From Martinezella rhizogenes (GTDB taxonomy: Bacteria; Pseudomonadota; Alphaproteobacteria; Rhizobiales; Rhizobiaceae), in the NCBI RefSeq assembly GCF_027460065.1, contig NZ_JAPYZZ010000018.1, positions 1-64,000 on the forward strand: a stretch of 64,000 nt of DNA, given 5' to 3'. Below the pieces are notes generated by a model. It ran no database searches, had not been told where the DNA came from, and saw only the letters and a list, made by a program, of their open reading frames with translations. This document shows positions 28,736 through 38,500 of this stretch, in pieces (positions within the stretch are counted from its first letter, which is position 1; each line of letters opens with the position of its first letter). A program made the position numbers and the translations under genes.

Positions 28736-28771
28736 CGGCGGTTTTCCCTGGAAAGCCGCCGTTTTCTTTTA
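28736..28771 (+). terminator. Terminator of the glnBA operon
   Basis: CGGCGGTTTTCC pairs with GGAAAGCCGCCG and is followed by TTTTCTTTT, 40 bases after the glnA stop. Confidence 0.85.
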
Positions 28772-28810
28772 AAGCCCAGCCATATCGTGAAGCCAGCCAT
28801 ATTGTTAAGA

Positions 28811-29731
28811 ATGTCGAACAAGCCAGCCTCTCAGCAAACGCGCCCCATGGACTGGCTCATCTTTCTGGCGGTGCCGCTCTTTTTCTCCAGTAACGTCATT
28901 TTCGGCCGGGGCGTCGTCGGCGAGGTCTCGCCCTTCATCACCGCCTTCATCCGCTGGATGGGATCGACCCTAATCATCGCGCCCTTCATGATCGCCGACT
29001 GGCGCAATTGCCTTGCCTTCCTGCGGCGGAAAACGCTGCTCTGGCTGGTGCTCGGCATTCTCGGCATGGGTATCTGCGGCGGCGTGGTCTATTGGGGCCT
29101 CACCATGACGACGGCCGCCAACGGCACGCTCATCTACACCACCTCGTCACTGTTCATCATCCTGTTCCAGCGCATTTTTCAGGGCCGGCCAATCCGCAAG
29201 CTTGAAGTGGCGGGCATGGTCATCGCCTTTGCAGGTGTCGCGGCCATCGTGCTCAAGGGCGATATCTCCGCTCTCCGGCACATGAATTTCAACATCGGTG
29301 ATTTCGCGATTTTGACGGCGGCGATCGCCTTTGCCGTCTATTCGCTGCTGCTGCGCGATCCCGCGGCGCGGCAGATGGCATCCTTCAGCCTTTTCGGCCT
29401 GATCGCCTTTTCCGGCGCGCTGGTGCTTCTGCCGCCGGCCGCGCTGGAACTCGCGCAGGGCGGCATGCTGCCCGCCACGGGCGCCGCCTGGGCGAAGATC
29501 GGCGGTATCATCCTCTTCGCCTCGCTTCTGGCGTTTTATTGCTTCACCCATACGGTGCGTGTTTTCGGCCCCGCCACAGCCGGCATCACGCTTTACATGA
29601 TGCCGCCGGTCTCGATCCTCATGGCCACGTTTTTCCTTGGGGAGAGCTTCGAAACCTATCACGCCATCGGCATCGTGCTTGTCACCGGCGGCGTCATTCT
29701 CGCCACCGCGCCGATTGGCAGAAAGCGCTGA
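28811..29731 (+). CDS. DMT family (EamA) transporter
   Basis: The protein of 306 residues has ten membrane segments in two EamA halves; the first half ends with the LEVAGMVIAFAGVAAIV helix and the second with FETYHAIGIVLVTGGVIL. It is an inner-membrane metabolite exporter of unknown substrate. ATG 28811 is chosen, but neither it nor the GTG at 28787 has a good ribosome binding site. A second DMT exporter lies at 33813. Confidence 0.88.
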   Translation: MSNKPASQQTRPMDWLIFLAVPLFFSSNVIFGRGVVGEVSPFITAFIRWMGSTLIIAPFMIADWRNCLAFLRRKTLLWLVLGILGMGICGGVVYWGLTMTTAANGTLIYTTSSLFIILFQRIFQGRPIRKLEVAGMVIAFAGVAAIVLKGDISALRHMNFNIGDFAILTAAIAFAVYSLLLRDPAARQMASFSLFGLIAFSGALVLLPPAALELAQGGMLPATGAAWAKIGGIILFASLLAFYCFTHTVRVFGPATAGITLYMMPPVSILMATFFLGESFETYHAIGIVLVTGGVILATAPIGRKR

Positions 29732-29765
29732 GCTTTGCGGCAGACCGGCACTTGGACCGCTAGGT

Positions 29766-29795
29766 CTTGATATTTCGCATTCCGACACCAACTAA
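29766..29795 (+). promoter_or_regulatory. Possible heat-shock (RpoH) promoter of hspQ
   Basis: CTTGAT at 29766 followed after about 16-17 bases by an ACCAACTAAT segment loosely fits the alphaproteobacterial RpoH pattern (CTTG, then C-rich TAT-like -10). The match is imperfect. Confidence 0.35.
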
Positions 29796-29818
29796 TATTG
29801 GGAAAGGAAGTTCATGCC

Positions 29819-30148
29819 ATGAAACAAAGAGACGCAAAATTCACGCTTGGCGAGATCGTCCGCCACAAGGTGTTTCCGTTCCGCGGCGTGGTTATCGACG
29901 TGGACCCGGAATATGCCAATACCGAGGAATGGTGGAACGCCATCCCCGCGGAAATCAGGCCGGAGCGCGACCAGCCCTTCTATCATCTTCTGGCCGAAAA
30001 CGAGGAGACGGAATATGTCGCCTATGTTTCCGAACAGAACCTCGTGCACGATGAAAACGATACGCCGCTGAGAAACCCCAATATCGGCCGCATCTTCGAC
30101 AAGGCGCCGAACGGCGAATGGCGTCCGAAAATGTCGACGGCGCATTGA
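29819..30148 (+). CDS. hspQ: Heat shock protein HspQ
   Basis: The 109-residue protein contains KFTLGEIVRHKVFPFRGVV followed by VDPEY, PFYHLLAENEE, YVAYVSEQNL and the C-terminal GRIFDKAPNG, all typical of HspQ (YccV), a hemimethylated-DNA-binding fold protein that in enterobacteria enhances Lon activity. I begin at MKQRDAKF with AAGGA ten bases upstream. It is transcribed alone up to a bidirectional terminator shared with the IalB gene. Confidence 0.92.
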   Translation: MKQRDAKFTLGEIVRHKVFPFRGVVIDVDPEYANTEEWWNAIPAEIRPERDQPFYHLLAENEETEYVAYVSEQNLVHDENDTPLRNPNIGRIFDKAPNGEWRPKMSTAH

Positions 30149-30193
30149 CGCCCTCAATCGTTTCCCCGCCTCCCAGGGGTATGAAACGGACAT

Positions 30194-30226
30194 AAAAAAA
30201 CCGGTCTGTCGCCAGACCGGTTTTGT
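30194..30226. terminator. Bidirectional terminator between hspQ and ialB
   Basis: AAAACCGGTCTG-TCGC-CAGACCGGTTTT is a perfect stem flanked by A and T runs and lies between two convergent genes. Confidence 0.88.
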
Positions 30227-30248
30227 CATTCTTGATGCTTTGCAGCGA

Positions 30249-30902
30249 TCAGGGCTTGGGCGCCTTGGCAGCGTCCTGAGCGGCTTCCAGCTTCTTGCGG
30301 GCCTCTTCAGCCTTCTTCTGCATGCCTTCCTGCAGGCTGCGCTGGCTTTCGGCCAGCTGCGACTGGGTGATGGCAGCACCGTCGTAGGCACCGGTGAAAC
30401 CGGAAAGCGCAATCTTGATGGGGTTCGGCGCGCGGCGGAAGTTGATCGAGGTGAAGACGATCTCGTTGCCCTTCTTCAGCGAAGCAATCATGGCGTCCGT
30501 CAGCGGAACTTCGGCCGTGCACTTGTCGGGAAGGCAAACGGCGTAATCGAGCTTCTGGCCCTTGCCGCCATCGATCTGCATCATCACACCAGGAGGAATG
30601 AGACGCGCGGTCGGAACGGAAACCTGCAGCAGCTTGCGGTTGACCTTGCCTTCAACGGTGATGAGGCCGACAGCGGTGATCATCTGGCCGTTCTGGGCGA
30701 GAACCACGTTCTGCACGACGCAGACATCGTTGTCTTCCTGCTTGGAGCAGGTCTTGAACCAGCCGAGCGGCGGGGCGCCAGCGCCCTGAGCGGCGGGAGC
30801 AGCATCCTGCGCTTGCGAAATGGCCGGAGCGGAAACCGCGCCCAGAGAGAGGACCAGAGCGGACAGAGCCGTCCGGGTGAATGTGTTTGCCTTGTGCATC
30901 AT
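30249..30902 (-). CDS. Invasion-associated locus B (IalB) family protein, secreted
   Basis: The 217-residue protein has a signal peptide (ALVLSLGAVSAPAISQAQ) and the IalB core with cysteine pairs in WFKTCSKQEDNDVCVVQN and AVCLPDKCTAEVPL, which should form disulfides in the periplasm or outside the cell. A C-terminal Ala/Lys/Glu-rich helix (about 180-217) is probably a coiled coil. In Bartonella IalB aids erythrocyte entry; in rhizobia its role is unknown. The start MMHKANTF at 30902 is preferred over an in-frame extension to 30986. Confidence 0.9.
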   Translation of the reverse strand: MMHKANTFTRTALSALVLSLGAVSAPAISQAQDAAPAAQGAGAPPLGWFKTCSKQEDNDVCVVQNVVLAQNGQMITAVGLITVEGKVNRKLLQVSVPTARLIPPGVMMQIDGGKGQKLDYAVCLPDKCTAEVPLTDAMIASLKKGNEIVFTSINFRRAPNPIKIALSGFTGAYDGAAITQSQLAESQRSLQEGMQKKAEEARKKLEAAQDAAKAPKP

Positions 30903-31208
30903 AAGAGTTCCGTCTCCTGAATGTCTGCCAGAACAGAGCCTATCAAGGCCCTGTTCGTCGATGGCGGTATCCTTCTGCCCGTTCAACTGTCGTTTAAATG
31001 AGGCAAATGCGTGACCCGTCTCTTCCGGCCACCCTGTTACATGCCGATGGCGGCGATATCCAGCACTTCTTTAACTTTTTCTTGAGCGGACCCAAGATTT
31101 CCCGCCCTCGCATGGGTCATGCGATGTCCGTATGCTACATATCTGCCAGAATCATGACGATAAACCGGTTGTACGCAAACCGGACGGACAGTTAGACAGG
31201 ATAGTGAC
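30903..31208. other. Divergent intergenic region, no gene seen
   Basis: These 306 bp separate the divergent ialB-type and peptide-binding genes and must hold both promoters. A short stem AACCGG-TTGTACGCAAA-CCGG near 31163 is the only notable structure. Confidence 0.4.
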
Positions 31209-33056
31209 ATGCGCAACCTTGCGGCCCTCCTCCCCGCATTGTTCCTTTTGGGATCATCCCTGCTTCCCGGCGGGACCGCCCTGGCGCAACCGCTGCACGG
31301 CATCTCCATGCATGGCACGCCGGAGCTTCCCGCAGACTTCCACCACTTCCCTTATGTCAACCCGGACGTGAAGAAGGGCGGCCGCATGTCCTATGGCGTC
31401 GTCGGCACCTTCGACAGCCTCAATCCCTTCGTTCTCAAGGGAATGCGCACCACCGCGCGCGGCGTCTGGGACCCGGAATTCGGCAATCTCCTCTACGAAT
31501 CGCTGATGCTGCGCTCCAGTGACGAACCTTTCAGCCTTTATGGTCTGCTCGCCGAAACGGTGGAGTGGGATGATGAGCGAAGCTTCATCCAGTTCAACAT
31601 CAACCCCAGGGCTAAATGGTCTGATGGCCAGCCGGTGACACCTGATGATGTGATCTTCACCTTCAACCTCCTGAAGGAAAAAGGCCGGCCTCCGTTCAAC
31701 AGCCGTCTGGACGGCGTGGCGAAAATGGAAAAGGTCGGTGATCGCGGCGTGCGTTTCACCTTCAATGACAAGGCGAACCGCGAAACACCGCTCATTCTCG
31801 CCTCCTCCACGCCGATCCTGCCGAAACATGCGATCGATCCGGAAAAATTCGAGCAGGCCGGGCTTGGGCCGGTTGTCGGCTCGGGTCCATACCGAATCAA
31901 GACCCTGCGGCCGGGTGAGCGAATCATCTGGGAACGCAATCCGGATTATTGGGGCAAGGACATTCCCGGCAAGGTCGGCTTCGACAATTACGACGAGATC
32001 AGCGTGACCTATTTCCTTCAGGTCACCACCATGTTCGAGGCCTTCAAAAAGGGCGATATCGACATCTATCCCGAAGGTGACGCCATCAACGGCACCTCGG
32101 ATACCTCGCATTGGGGACAGGCGTATAATTTCCCGGCCGTCCATCGCGGCGATATCGTCAAGGACGTCTTCCAGCCGCGCCTGCCGACGGGCATGTTCGG
32201 TCTCGTATTCAACACCCGCCGCGCCGTCTTCTCCGATGAAAAAGTGCGCGAAGGCCTGTCCTATGCGCTTGATTTCGAGTGGCTGAACAGGAACATCCTC
32301 GGCGGTTCCTTCAAGCGCACCCAGAGCTATTGGCAGAATTCCCCGCTCGGCGCCTATGGCAACGCCGCTGATGCGCGCGAACTTGCGTTGCTCGGCGACG
32401 CTGCCAAAACCATGCCCCGGGAATTGCTGGCGGGCACCTATGCCATGCCGACGACCGATGGCACCGGTGCGGACCGCAAGGTATTGAAACTGGCCGTCGA
32501 TAAGCTGAAAGAGGCCGGATACAGTATCAAGAATGGCAGGATGTCCGACGCCAACGGCCGTCAGCTCGCCTTCGAGATCATGACCCAGAACCCGGCGCAG
32601 GAACGCATCGCGCTTGCCTATCAGCGCTCGCTCAACCTGATCGGCGTCGCCATGGGCATCCGCTCGGTGGATGACGGGCAATATCAGGCCCGCTCGAACA
32701 GCTTTGATTACGATATGATCATCCGCTCCCTGCCCTCATCGCTTTCGCCGGGCATGGAACAGCTGAACCGCTGGAACTCGCTTTCGCGCAATGCGCAGGG
32801 CAGCTTCAACTACGCGGGTGTTGCCAATCCCGATATAGACCGAATGATAGAGGCGCTGTTACAGGCCCGCTCGACGGAAGATTTTCAGGCGGCCGTGCGC
32901 GCTTATGACCGTCTGCTTGTGGCCGGCCATTACATCATTCCGCTCTATTACATCGGCGCCCAGTGGGTGGCGCGCTGGAAATATATCGACCGCCCGGATA
33001 TGACACCGATATCGGGCAATCAGAAACAGACCTGGTGGGATGCGCGGGCGCAATAA
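31209..33056 (+). CDS. Extracellular solute-binding protein, family 5 (peptide type)
   Basis: The 615-residue protein has a signal peptide ending near ALAQ and the SBP_bac_5 body; it resembles YejA-like binding proteins (GTFDSLNPFVLKG, WSDGQPVTPDDVIFTFNLL and RKVREGLSYALDFEW-like segments). It would deliver peptides to an inner-membrane ABC importer. No permease or ATPase genes are adjacent, so it is an orphan and must work with a complex encoded elsewhere. A DsbA-like gene follows 36 bp later, perhaps in the same transcript. Confidence 0.92.
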   Translation: MRNLAALLPALFLLGSSLLPGGTALAQPLHGISMHGTPELPADFHHFPYVNPDVKKGGRMSYGVVGTFDSLNPFVLKGMRTTARGVWDPEFGNLLYESLMLRSSDEPFSLYGLLAETVEWDDERSFIQFNINPRAKWSDGQPVTPDDVIFTFNLLKEKGRPPFNSRLDGVAKMEKVGDRGVRFTFNDKANRETPLILASSTPILPKHAIDPEKFEQAGLGPVVGSGPYRIKTLRPGERIIWERNPDYWGKDIPGKVGFDNYDEISVTYFLQVTTMFEAFKKGDIDIYPEGDAINGTSDTSHWGQAYNFPAVHRGDIVKDVFQPRLPTGMFGLVFNTRRAVFSDEKVREGLSYALDFEWLNRNILGGSFKRTQSYWQNSPLGAYGNAADARELALLGDAAKTMPRELLAGTYAMPTTDGTGADRKVLKLAVDKLKEAGYSIKNGRMSDANGRQLAFEIMTQNPAQERIALAYQRSLNLIGVAMGIRSVDDGQYQARSNSFDYDMIIRSLPSSLSPGMEQLNRWNSLSRNAQGSFNYAGVANPDIDRMIEALLQARSTEDFQAAVRAYDRLLVAGHYIIPLYYIGAQWVARWKYIDRPDMTPISGNQKQTWWDARAQ

Positions 33057-33092
33057 CCCGCCGCCGCCGGTCGAATATAAGGAATGGAAGCC

Positions 33093-33761
33093 ATGGAACG
33101 CATCGTTGTCGACGTCGTATCGGACATGGTCTGCCCCTGGTGTTATCTCGGCAAGGCAAGGCTCGATCTCGCCATTGCCGAGGTTCAGGATGAAATCAGC
33201 GTCGATGTGAACTGGCGGCCCTATCGCCTCAATCCGGACTATCCGCCTGAAGGCGTCGACCAGAAAGCCGCTCTCGAGGAAAAGCTCGGCAAGGAGCGTC
33301 TGGAACAGGCGCATACCTCGCTGGTGCAACTCGGCAAGGAAGTCGGCATCAACTATGATTTCGATGCGATCAAGATCGGCCCGAACACGCTCGACGCCCA
33401 TCGCCTGGCGCTCTGGGCCCATTCGGAAGGCCGCGACATTCAGGAAAAGGTCGTGACCGGACTGTTCAAGGCGAATTTCGAGGAAGGCCGCAATATCGGC
33501 GATCACGCCGTATTGGCTGACGTCGCCGCGAAGGCTGGCATGGATGCGAAAGTGGTCGAGCGGCTGCTCGCCTCCGACGCGGACAAGGACACGGTCGTTG
33601 CAGAAATAGACGCCGCGCAGCAGATGGGCGTCGCCGGCGTGCCGTTTTTCATCCTCGATCAGAAATACGCCATAAGCGGTGCACAAACGCCTGAAGTCCT
33701 GATTGCTGCATTGCGGGATATTGCAAAAATCAAGGCGGACGAGCATAGATCGATGAACTGA
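33093..33761 (+). CDS. DsbA family oxidoreductase (FrnE/2-hydroxychromene isomerase type)
   Basis: The 222-residue protein has a thioredoxin fold with the CPWC active site (Cys14, Cys17 in DMVCPWCYLG), an inserted helical domain with RLALWAHSEGRD, and the cis-Pro loop MGVAGVPFFIL. It has no signal peptide, so it is cytoplasmic like FrnE rather than a periplasmic DsbA. The ATG at 33093 has AAGGA nine bases upstream; ATG 33084 is too close to it. Confidence 0.9.
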   Translation: MERIVVDVVSDMVCPWCYLGKARLDLAIAEVQDEISVDVNWRPYRLNPDYPPEGVDQKAALEEKLGKERLEQAHTSLVQLGKEVGINYDFDAIKIGPNTLDAHRLALWAHSEGRDIQEKVVTGLFKANFEEGRNIGDHAVLADVAAKAGMDAKVVERLLASDADKDTVVAEIDAAQQMGVAGVPFFILDQKYAISGAQTPEVLIAALRDIAKIKADEHRSMN

Positions 33762-33812
33762 CGGTCGAACCACCGGCGGTTTTCAGCAACTCGATTTTTC
33801 GCCGGTGTTTCC

Positions 33813-34745
33813 GTGTCCGACAAGACCCTGAAAGGCATTCTGCTCGCCTTTGCCGCCTTCGCTGCCTACGCCTGGAGCGATGCCAGCGTTAAACTCATAG
33901 AAGGCCAGATTTCGCCGATCGAATCGGCCTTCTTCGGCGCCCTTTTCGGCCTCATCGCCCTGCCCTTCATCCGCAAACGCAATGATCGCTGGGTGGATGT
34001 GGTGAAGACGACCAACCGGCCTTTGTGGATCATCCGCTTTTTTGCCGCCGGCACGGGTGCCGTCGGCAGCGTCACCGCTTTCACCCATCTTTCCATGGCC
34101 GAAGCCTTCGCGCTGATCTTCCTGCTTCCTTCCTTCGTCACCATCATGTCGGTGGTATTTTTGAAGGAACAGGTGGGCATCCGCCGCTGGTCGGCGGTCA
34201 TCATCGGTTTCCTCGGCGTGCTGGTCATCCTGCGTCCGGGCTTCCGTGAACTGGGCATCGGCCATCTCGGCGCCATCATCGGCGGCTTCAGCGGTGCACT
34301 CAGCATCGTCATCTTCCGCGCCATGGGCCCGTCGGAAAAGAACGTCTCGCTTTATGGGGCCGGCGTGCTGGGCTGTCTCACCATCAGCGGCATCGCCATG
34401 GTGCCGACCTTTGTCATGCCCGGCGGCGAGCAATGGCTGCTGCTGGCGGGATACGGCCTGCTCGGCGCGCTTGGCAACGTGCTGGTCATGTATGCCGCCC
34501 AATATGCGCCCGCCGCCATGATCGGCCCGACACAATACAGCCAGATGCTTTGGGCCATTTTGTTCGGTTATCTGATTTTCGGAGACCGCATCGACGGATG
34601 GATGCTCTTCGGCATCGCCCTGATCGTCGGCTCAGGGTTGCTGACGCTGATCCGTGAGAAGCAGAGAAAAGTGCCGCTGCCCGCCTCCATCGCCGCAACC
34701 GACCAGAACGTGGCCATCGGCATCACCCCGGAAGACGTGCGCTGA
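33813..34745 (+). CDS. DMT family (EamA) transporter
   Basis: The 310-residue protein starts with GTG (MSDKTLKGILLAF) and has ten membrane helices in two EamA repeats, the first including FALIFLLPSFVTIMSVVFLK and the second ending LFGIALIVGSGLLTLI. It is an inner-membrane exporter of unknown substrate. The C-terminal 30 residues are a soluble tail. It follows the DsbA-like gene by 51 bp on the same strand. Confidence 0.9.
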   Translation: MSDKTLKGILLAFAAFAAYAWSDASVKLIEGQISPIESAFFGALFGLIALPFIRKRNDRWVDVVKTTNRPLWIIRFFAAGTGAVGSVTAFTHLSMAEAFALIFLLPSFVTIMSVVFLKEQVGIRRWSAVIIGFLGVLVILRPGFRELGIGHLGAIIGGFSGALSIVIFRAMGPSEKNVSLYGAGVLGCLTISGIAMVPTFVMPGGEQWLLLAGYGLLGALGNVLVMYAAQYAPAAMIGPTQYSQMLWAILFGYLIFGDRIDGWMLFGIALIVGSGLLTLIREKQRKVPLPASIAATDQNVAIGITPEDVR

Positions 34746-34804
34746 CGCCTGAAGAATGCATGAGAACCGGCGACGCCTATTTGCGTCGCCGGCATGGCAT
34801 TCGA

Positions 34805-35134
34805 TCAATCACAAACCCTGACCCGATACATGTCGCCCCAGGCATTCTGCCTCCAGGCAACATGGCAGCGTGGATAAACGGGCTGGTAAACCACCGGCGG
34901 ACCGTAGACGGGCGCAGCATAGGCCGGAGCGTAATAGGCGGGGCCATAAGCGTAACCGGGATGTCTTGCCCCGGCGATAAGAGCTCCGCCGATGATCGTG
35001 CCGGCAATGCCGGCGGCAAGGCCGCGGCCGAAATTATTGCGCGCTTCCGCCTGGCTGGTGGTGGCAATTGTGGTGCCCGCAATTGTCAAAGCAACCAGAC
35101 CAGCGGTGGCAAACCTGTTGATGTTGGTCCACAT
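34805..35134 (-). CDS. Small secreted protein with glycine-zipper and Tyr/Pro repeats
   Basis: The 109-residue protein has a signal peptide (ending at SQAEA), a short Gly/Ala-rich segment GRGLAAGIAGTIIGGALIAG resembling a glycine zipper, a YGPAYYAPAYAAPVYGPP repeat, and a C-terminal pair of cysteines around HVAWRQNAWGDMYRVRVC, a pattern common in BA14K-like rhizobial secreted proteins. It may sit in the outer membrane. The function is unknown. Confidence 0.75.
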   Translation of the reverse strand: MWTNINRFATAGLVALTIAGTTIATTSQAEARNNFGRGLAAGIAGTIIGGALIAGARHPGYAYGPAYYAPAYAAPVYGPPVVYQPVYPRCHVAWRQNAWGDMYRVRVCD

Positions 35135-35524
35135 CGTCCTGCTCCTTCATGACCCGGCGGCATCCACTGATCCGCCGCACCGGGTATGAAGCTGAGACTA
35201 CGCCCGCGAAGACTACCGATACATGTCCGTTTCGTTACATCGCGGTAATTTTCGCTGAAGGGAGCGGGTTGGGTTTTCGGCTATTAGATATTCGGCCGAA
35301 GGTGGGTGGGGTTTACCCCCTCTGCCCTGCCGGGCATCTCCCCCTCAAGGGGGGAGATCGGCAAGGCGCGCTTTCACCACTCCATCCTCAGACATCAAGA
35401 TGGCCGAGACATCGCCGCGAGTCGATCTCCCCCCTTGAGGGGGAGATGCCCGGCAGGGCAGAGGGGGGTAAAGCCACACCCACATTCGGTACGTTGCCAA
35501 ATGGGCAACCCCTAAAGCTCAAAT
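35135..35524. other. Intergenic region holding a long palindromic repeat
   Basis: Of these 390 bp the central 160 (35312-35472) are an imperfect inverted repeat described separately. The rest is the 3' flank of mfd and the 5' flank of the small secreted gene, with no gene. Confidence 0.5.
35312..35472. repeat. Intergenic palindromic repeat, family 3 (about 160 bp)
   Basis: The outer arms, beginning TTTACCCCCTCTGCCCTGCC on the left and ending in its complement GGCAGGGCAGAGGGGGGTAAA on the right, are complementary for over 45 bases including CATCTCCCCCTCAAGGGGG. The centre (about 35360-35425) is not palindromic. This pattern is known from other Rhizobiales genomes as a RIME-type element. It lies just past the mfd stop. 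Confidence 0.85.
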
Positions 35525-38500
35525 CTACGACCGCGCCAGCTCCGCCAGCTGCGTCATGATCATCGCCGCACCCGTCAATCGTTTTTCCGGCGTCGGCAGA
35601 TCGCGGTTCAGGAACAGGCTGTGATCAGGACGGATTTTCGCCATTGACCCCTGCTTGCCGATATAACCGACCAACGCCGCCGGGTTCGGGAATTCCTTGT
35701 TGCGGAACTGCACGACGACACCCTTCGGCCCGGCATCCACCTTCTCGACATTGGCAATGCGGCAGAGCGACTTGATGTAAACGATCTTGAGGAGATGCTG
35801 CACCTCCTTCGGCAAGGGGCCGAAACGGTCGATCATCTCAGCACCGAAACCGTCGATCTCGCCGATATCGGCAAGCTCACCGAGACGGCGGTAAAGGCCC
35901 ATGCGCAGATGCAGATCCGGCACATAATCTTCCGGGATCATCACGGAGGTGCCGACCGATATCTGCGGCGACCAGCCGCTGTCGCGTACCTCTTCGTCGC
36001 CCTTCACCTCGGCAACGGCCTCTTCCAGCATCTGCTGGTAAAGCTCGAAGCCGACTTCCTTGATATGGCCGGACTGTTCCTCACCGAGCAGATTGCCCGC
36101 GCCGCGAATATCGAGATCGTGGCTCGCCAGCTGGAAACCGGCGCCAAGCGTATCGAGCGATTGCAGCACCTTCAGCCGCCGCTCCGCCATCGTCGTCAGC
36201 ACCTTGTTGACCGGCAAGGTAAACAGCGCGAAGGCGCGCACCTTGGAGCGGCCGACACGGCCACGCAGCTGGTAAAGCTGTGCGAGACCGAACATATCGG
36301 CGCGGTGCACGATCAGCGTATTGGCGGTCGGCACATCAAGACCGGATTCGACGATAGTGGTCGACAGCAGCACATCATATTTGCCGTCGTAAAAGGCGTT
36401 CATGATGTCTTCAAGTTCGCCCGCCGCCATCTGGCCATGCGCCACCGCCACCTTCAGCTCCGGCACATCCGATTGCAGAAACGCATGGATATCCGCGAGA
36501 TCGGCAAGCCGCGGGCAGACATAAAAGCTCTGGCCGCCGCGATAATGTTCGCGCATCAGCGTTTCGCGGATCACCAACGGATCGAAGGGCGAAATGAAGG
36601 TGCGCACCGCCATGCGGTCCACCGGCGGCGTCGTGATGAGCGACAGTTCGCGTACACCCGTCATGGCCAATTGCAGCGTGCGCGGAATGGGCGTTGCCGA
36701 CAGCGTCAGCACATGCACGTCGCTCTTCAGCTCCTTCAGCCGCTCCTTGTGCTTCACACCGAAATGCTGTTCCTCATCGATGATCAGCAGGCCGAGATTG
36801 GCAAAGCTGATGCCCGCGCCGAGCAGCGCATGGGTGCCGACGACGATATCCGTCTTGCCATCGGCCACTTCCTTTTTCGTCAGCGTCAGCTCCTTGGACC
36901 CGACGAGGCGCGAAGCCTGCTGCACCCGGATCGGCAATCCACGAAAACGCTCGGAGAAAGTGCGGAAATGCTGGCGGGAAAGCAGCGTTGTCGGCACCAC
37001 GACAGCCACCTGCACACCGTTCATCGCGGCAAGGAAGGCGGCGCGCAGCGCGACTTCCGTCTTGCCGAAACCAACGTCACCGCAGATCAGGCGATCCATC
37101 GGCCGGCCGGCGCCGAGGTCTTCGCGCACCGCCTCGATGGCGTTCAGCTGGTCCTCGGTCTCGTCATAGGGGAAACGGGCGGCAAACTCATCATAAAGCC
37201 CGTCCGGCGCGACCAGCGCGGGCGCATGGCGCACCAGACGCGCTGCCGCAATGCGGATAAGCTCGTCTGCCATGTCGAGCAGGCGCTTCTTGAGCTTGGC
37301 CTTGCGCATCTGCCATGCGCCGCCGCCCAGCTTGTCGAGCGTCGCTTCCGCCGCATCGGAACCGTAGCGAGAAAGAAGATCGATGTTTTCGACCGGCAGG
37401 AACAGCTTGGCGTCGTCGGCATAATGCAGTTCGAGACACGCACGCGGCGCACCCGCCGCCTCGATGGTCTGCAAGCCGACGAAACGGCCGATGCCGTGTT
37501 CGGCGTGGACAACCAGCGACCCCTCGTCCAGACCCGCCACTTCGGAGATGAAATCCGCGCCGCGCTTGCGGCGTTTCGAGCGCCGCACCATGCGGTCGCC
37601 GAGAATATCCTGCTCGCCGATGACCGCCAGCGTTCCGGTTTCAAACCCGGCTTCGAGGCTCAGAACCGTTGCGGCCGCCTCACCCTTGCCGAGCTTTTCC
37701 ACCTCTTTCAGCGATGTCACCGGCTTGATGTTCTCAAGCCCGTGTTCGTTCAGGACCTGCAAGAGCCGGTCGAGCGAACCTTCCGACCAGCCTGTTATCA
37801 GCACCTTCCAGCCCTTGGCGCGGCGATCCGCAATATGCTTTACCGCCAGATCGAAAACATTGACCCGCTCCTCGCTCTCGCCTTCCGTTGGCGGACGCGC
37901 CCAGCGCGGCCCGACATGCGCATCGAGCGTTGCGACCGGGTGGCCTTCGCTATCGTGTTCATTGAAGGGCGTCAAACGCACCGCGTTGACGCTGGCAAGC
38001 ATCGCATCGAAGCTTTTGCCATCGAGGTAGAGCTGTCCCGGCGATACCGGCTTGTAGGGCGCGCCCTGCGTTGAACCCTTGGTTTCACCGGAAGCCCGGC
38101 GCGCCTCGTAGTAATCAAGTACCAGCTTGGAGCGCTCTTTCGCAGCTTCCCTTGCTGTGTGATCGGTGACGATACGGAAACCCTTCAGATAATCGAAGGC
38201 GGTTTCCAGCTGTTCGTAAAACAGCGGTAGCCAATGCTCCATGCCGGCATATCGGCGGCCCTCCGAGACGGCCTGATAAAGCGCGTCGTCACGGGTCGCA
38301 GCGCCAAACAGCGACAGGTAGTTCTTGCGGAACCGACCGATCGTATCCGGTGTCAGCGTCACTTCGCTCATCGGGTTCAAGTCGAGCGAACGCGCCTGGG
38401 CAATGGTGCGCTGGCTGGCCGGATCGAAGGTGCGGATGCTCTCCAGCGTATCGCCGAAGAAATCGAGCCGCACCGGCTCTTCCGTACCGGGAACGAAAAC

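Noticed and set aside
35795..38074. 759-codon plus-strand open frame over mfd
   Set aside because: Antisense shadow of mfd, rich in His/Arg/Gln with no recognisable protein pattern.
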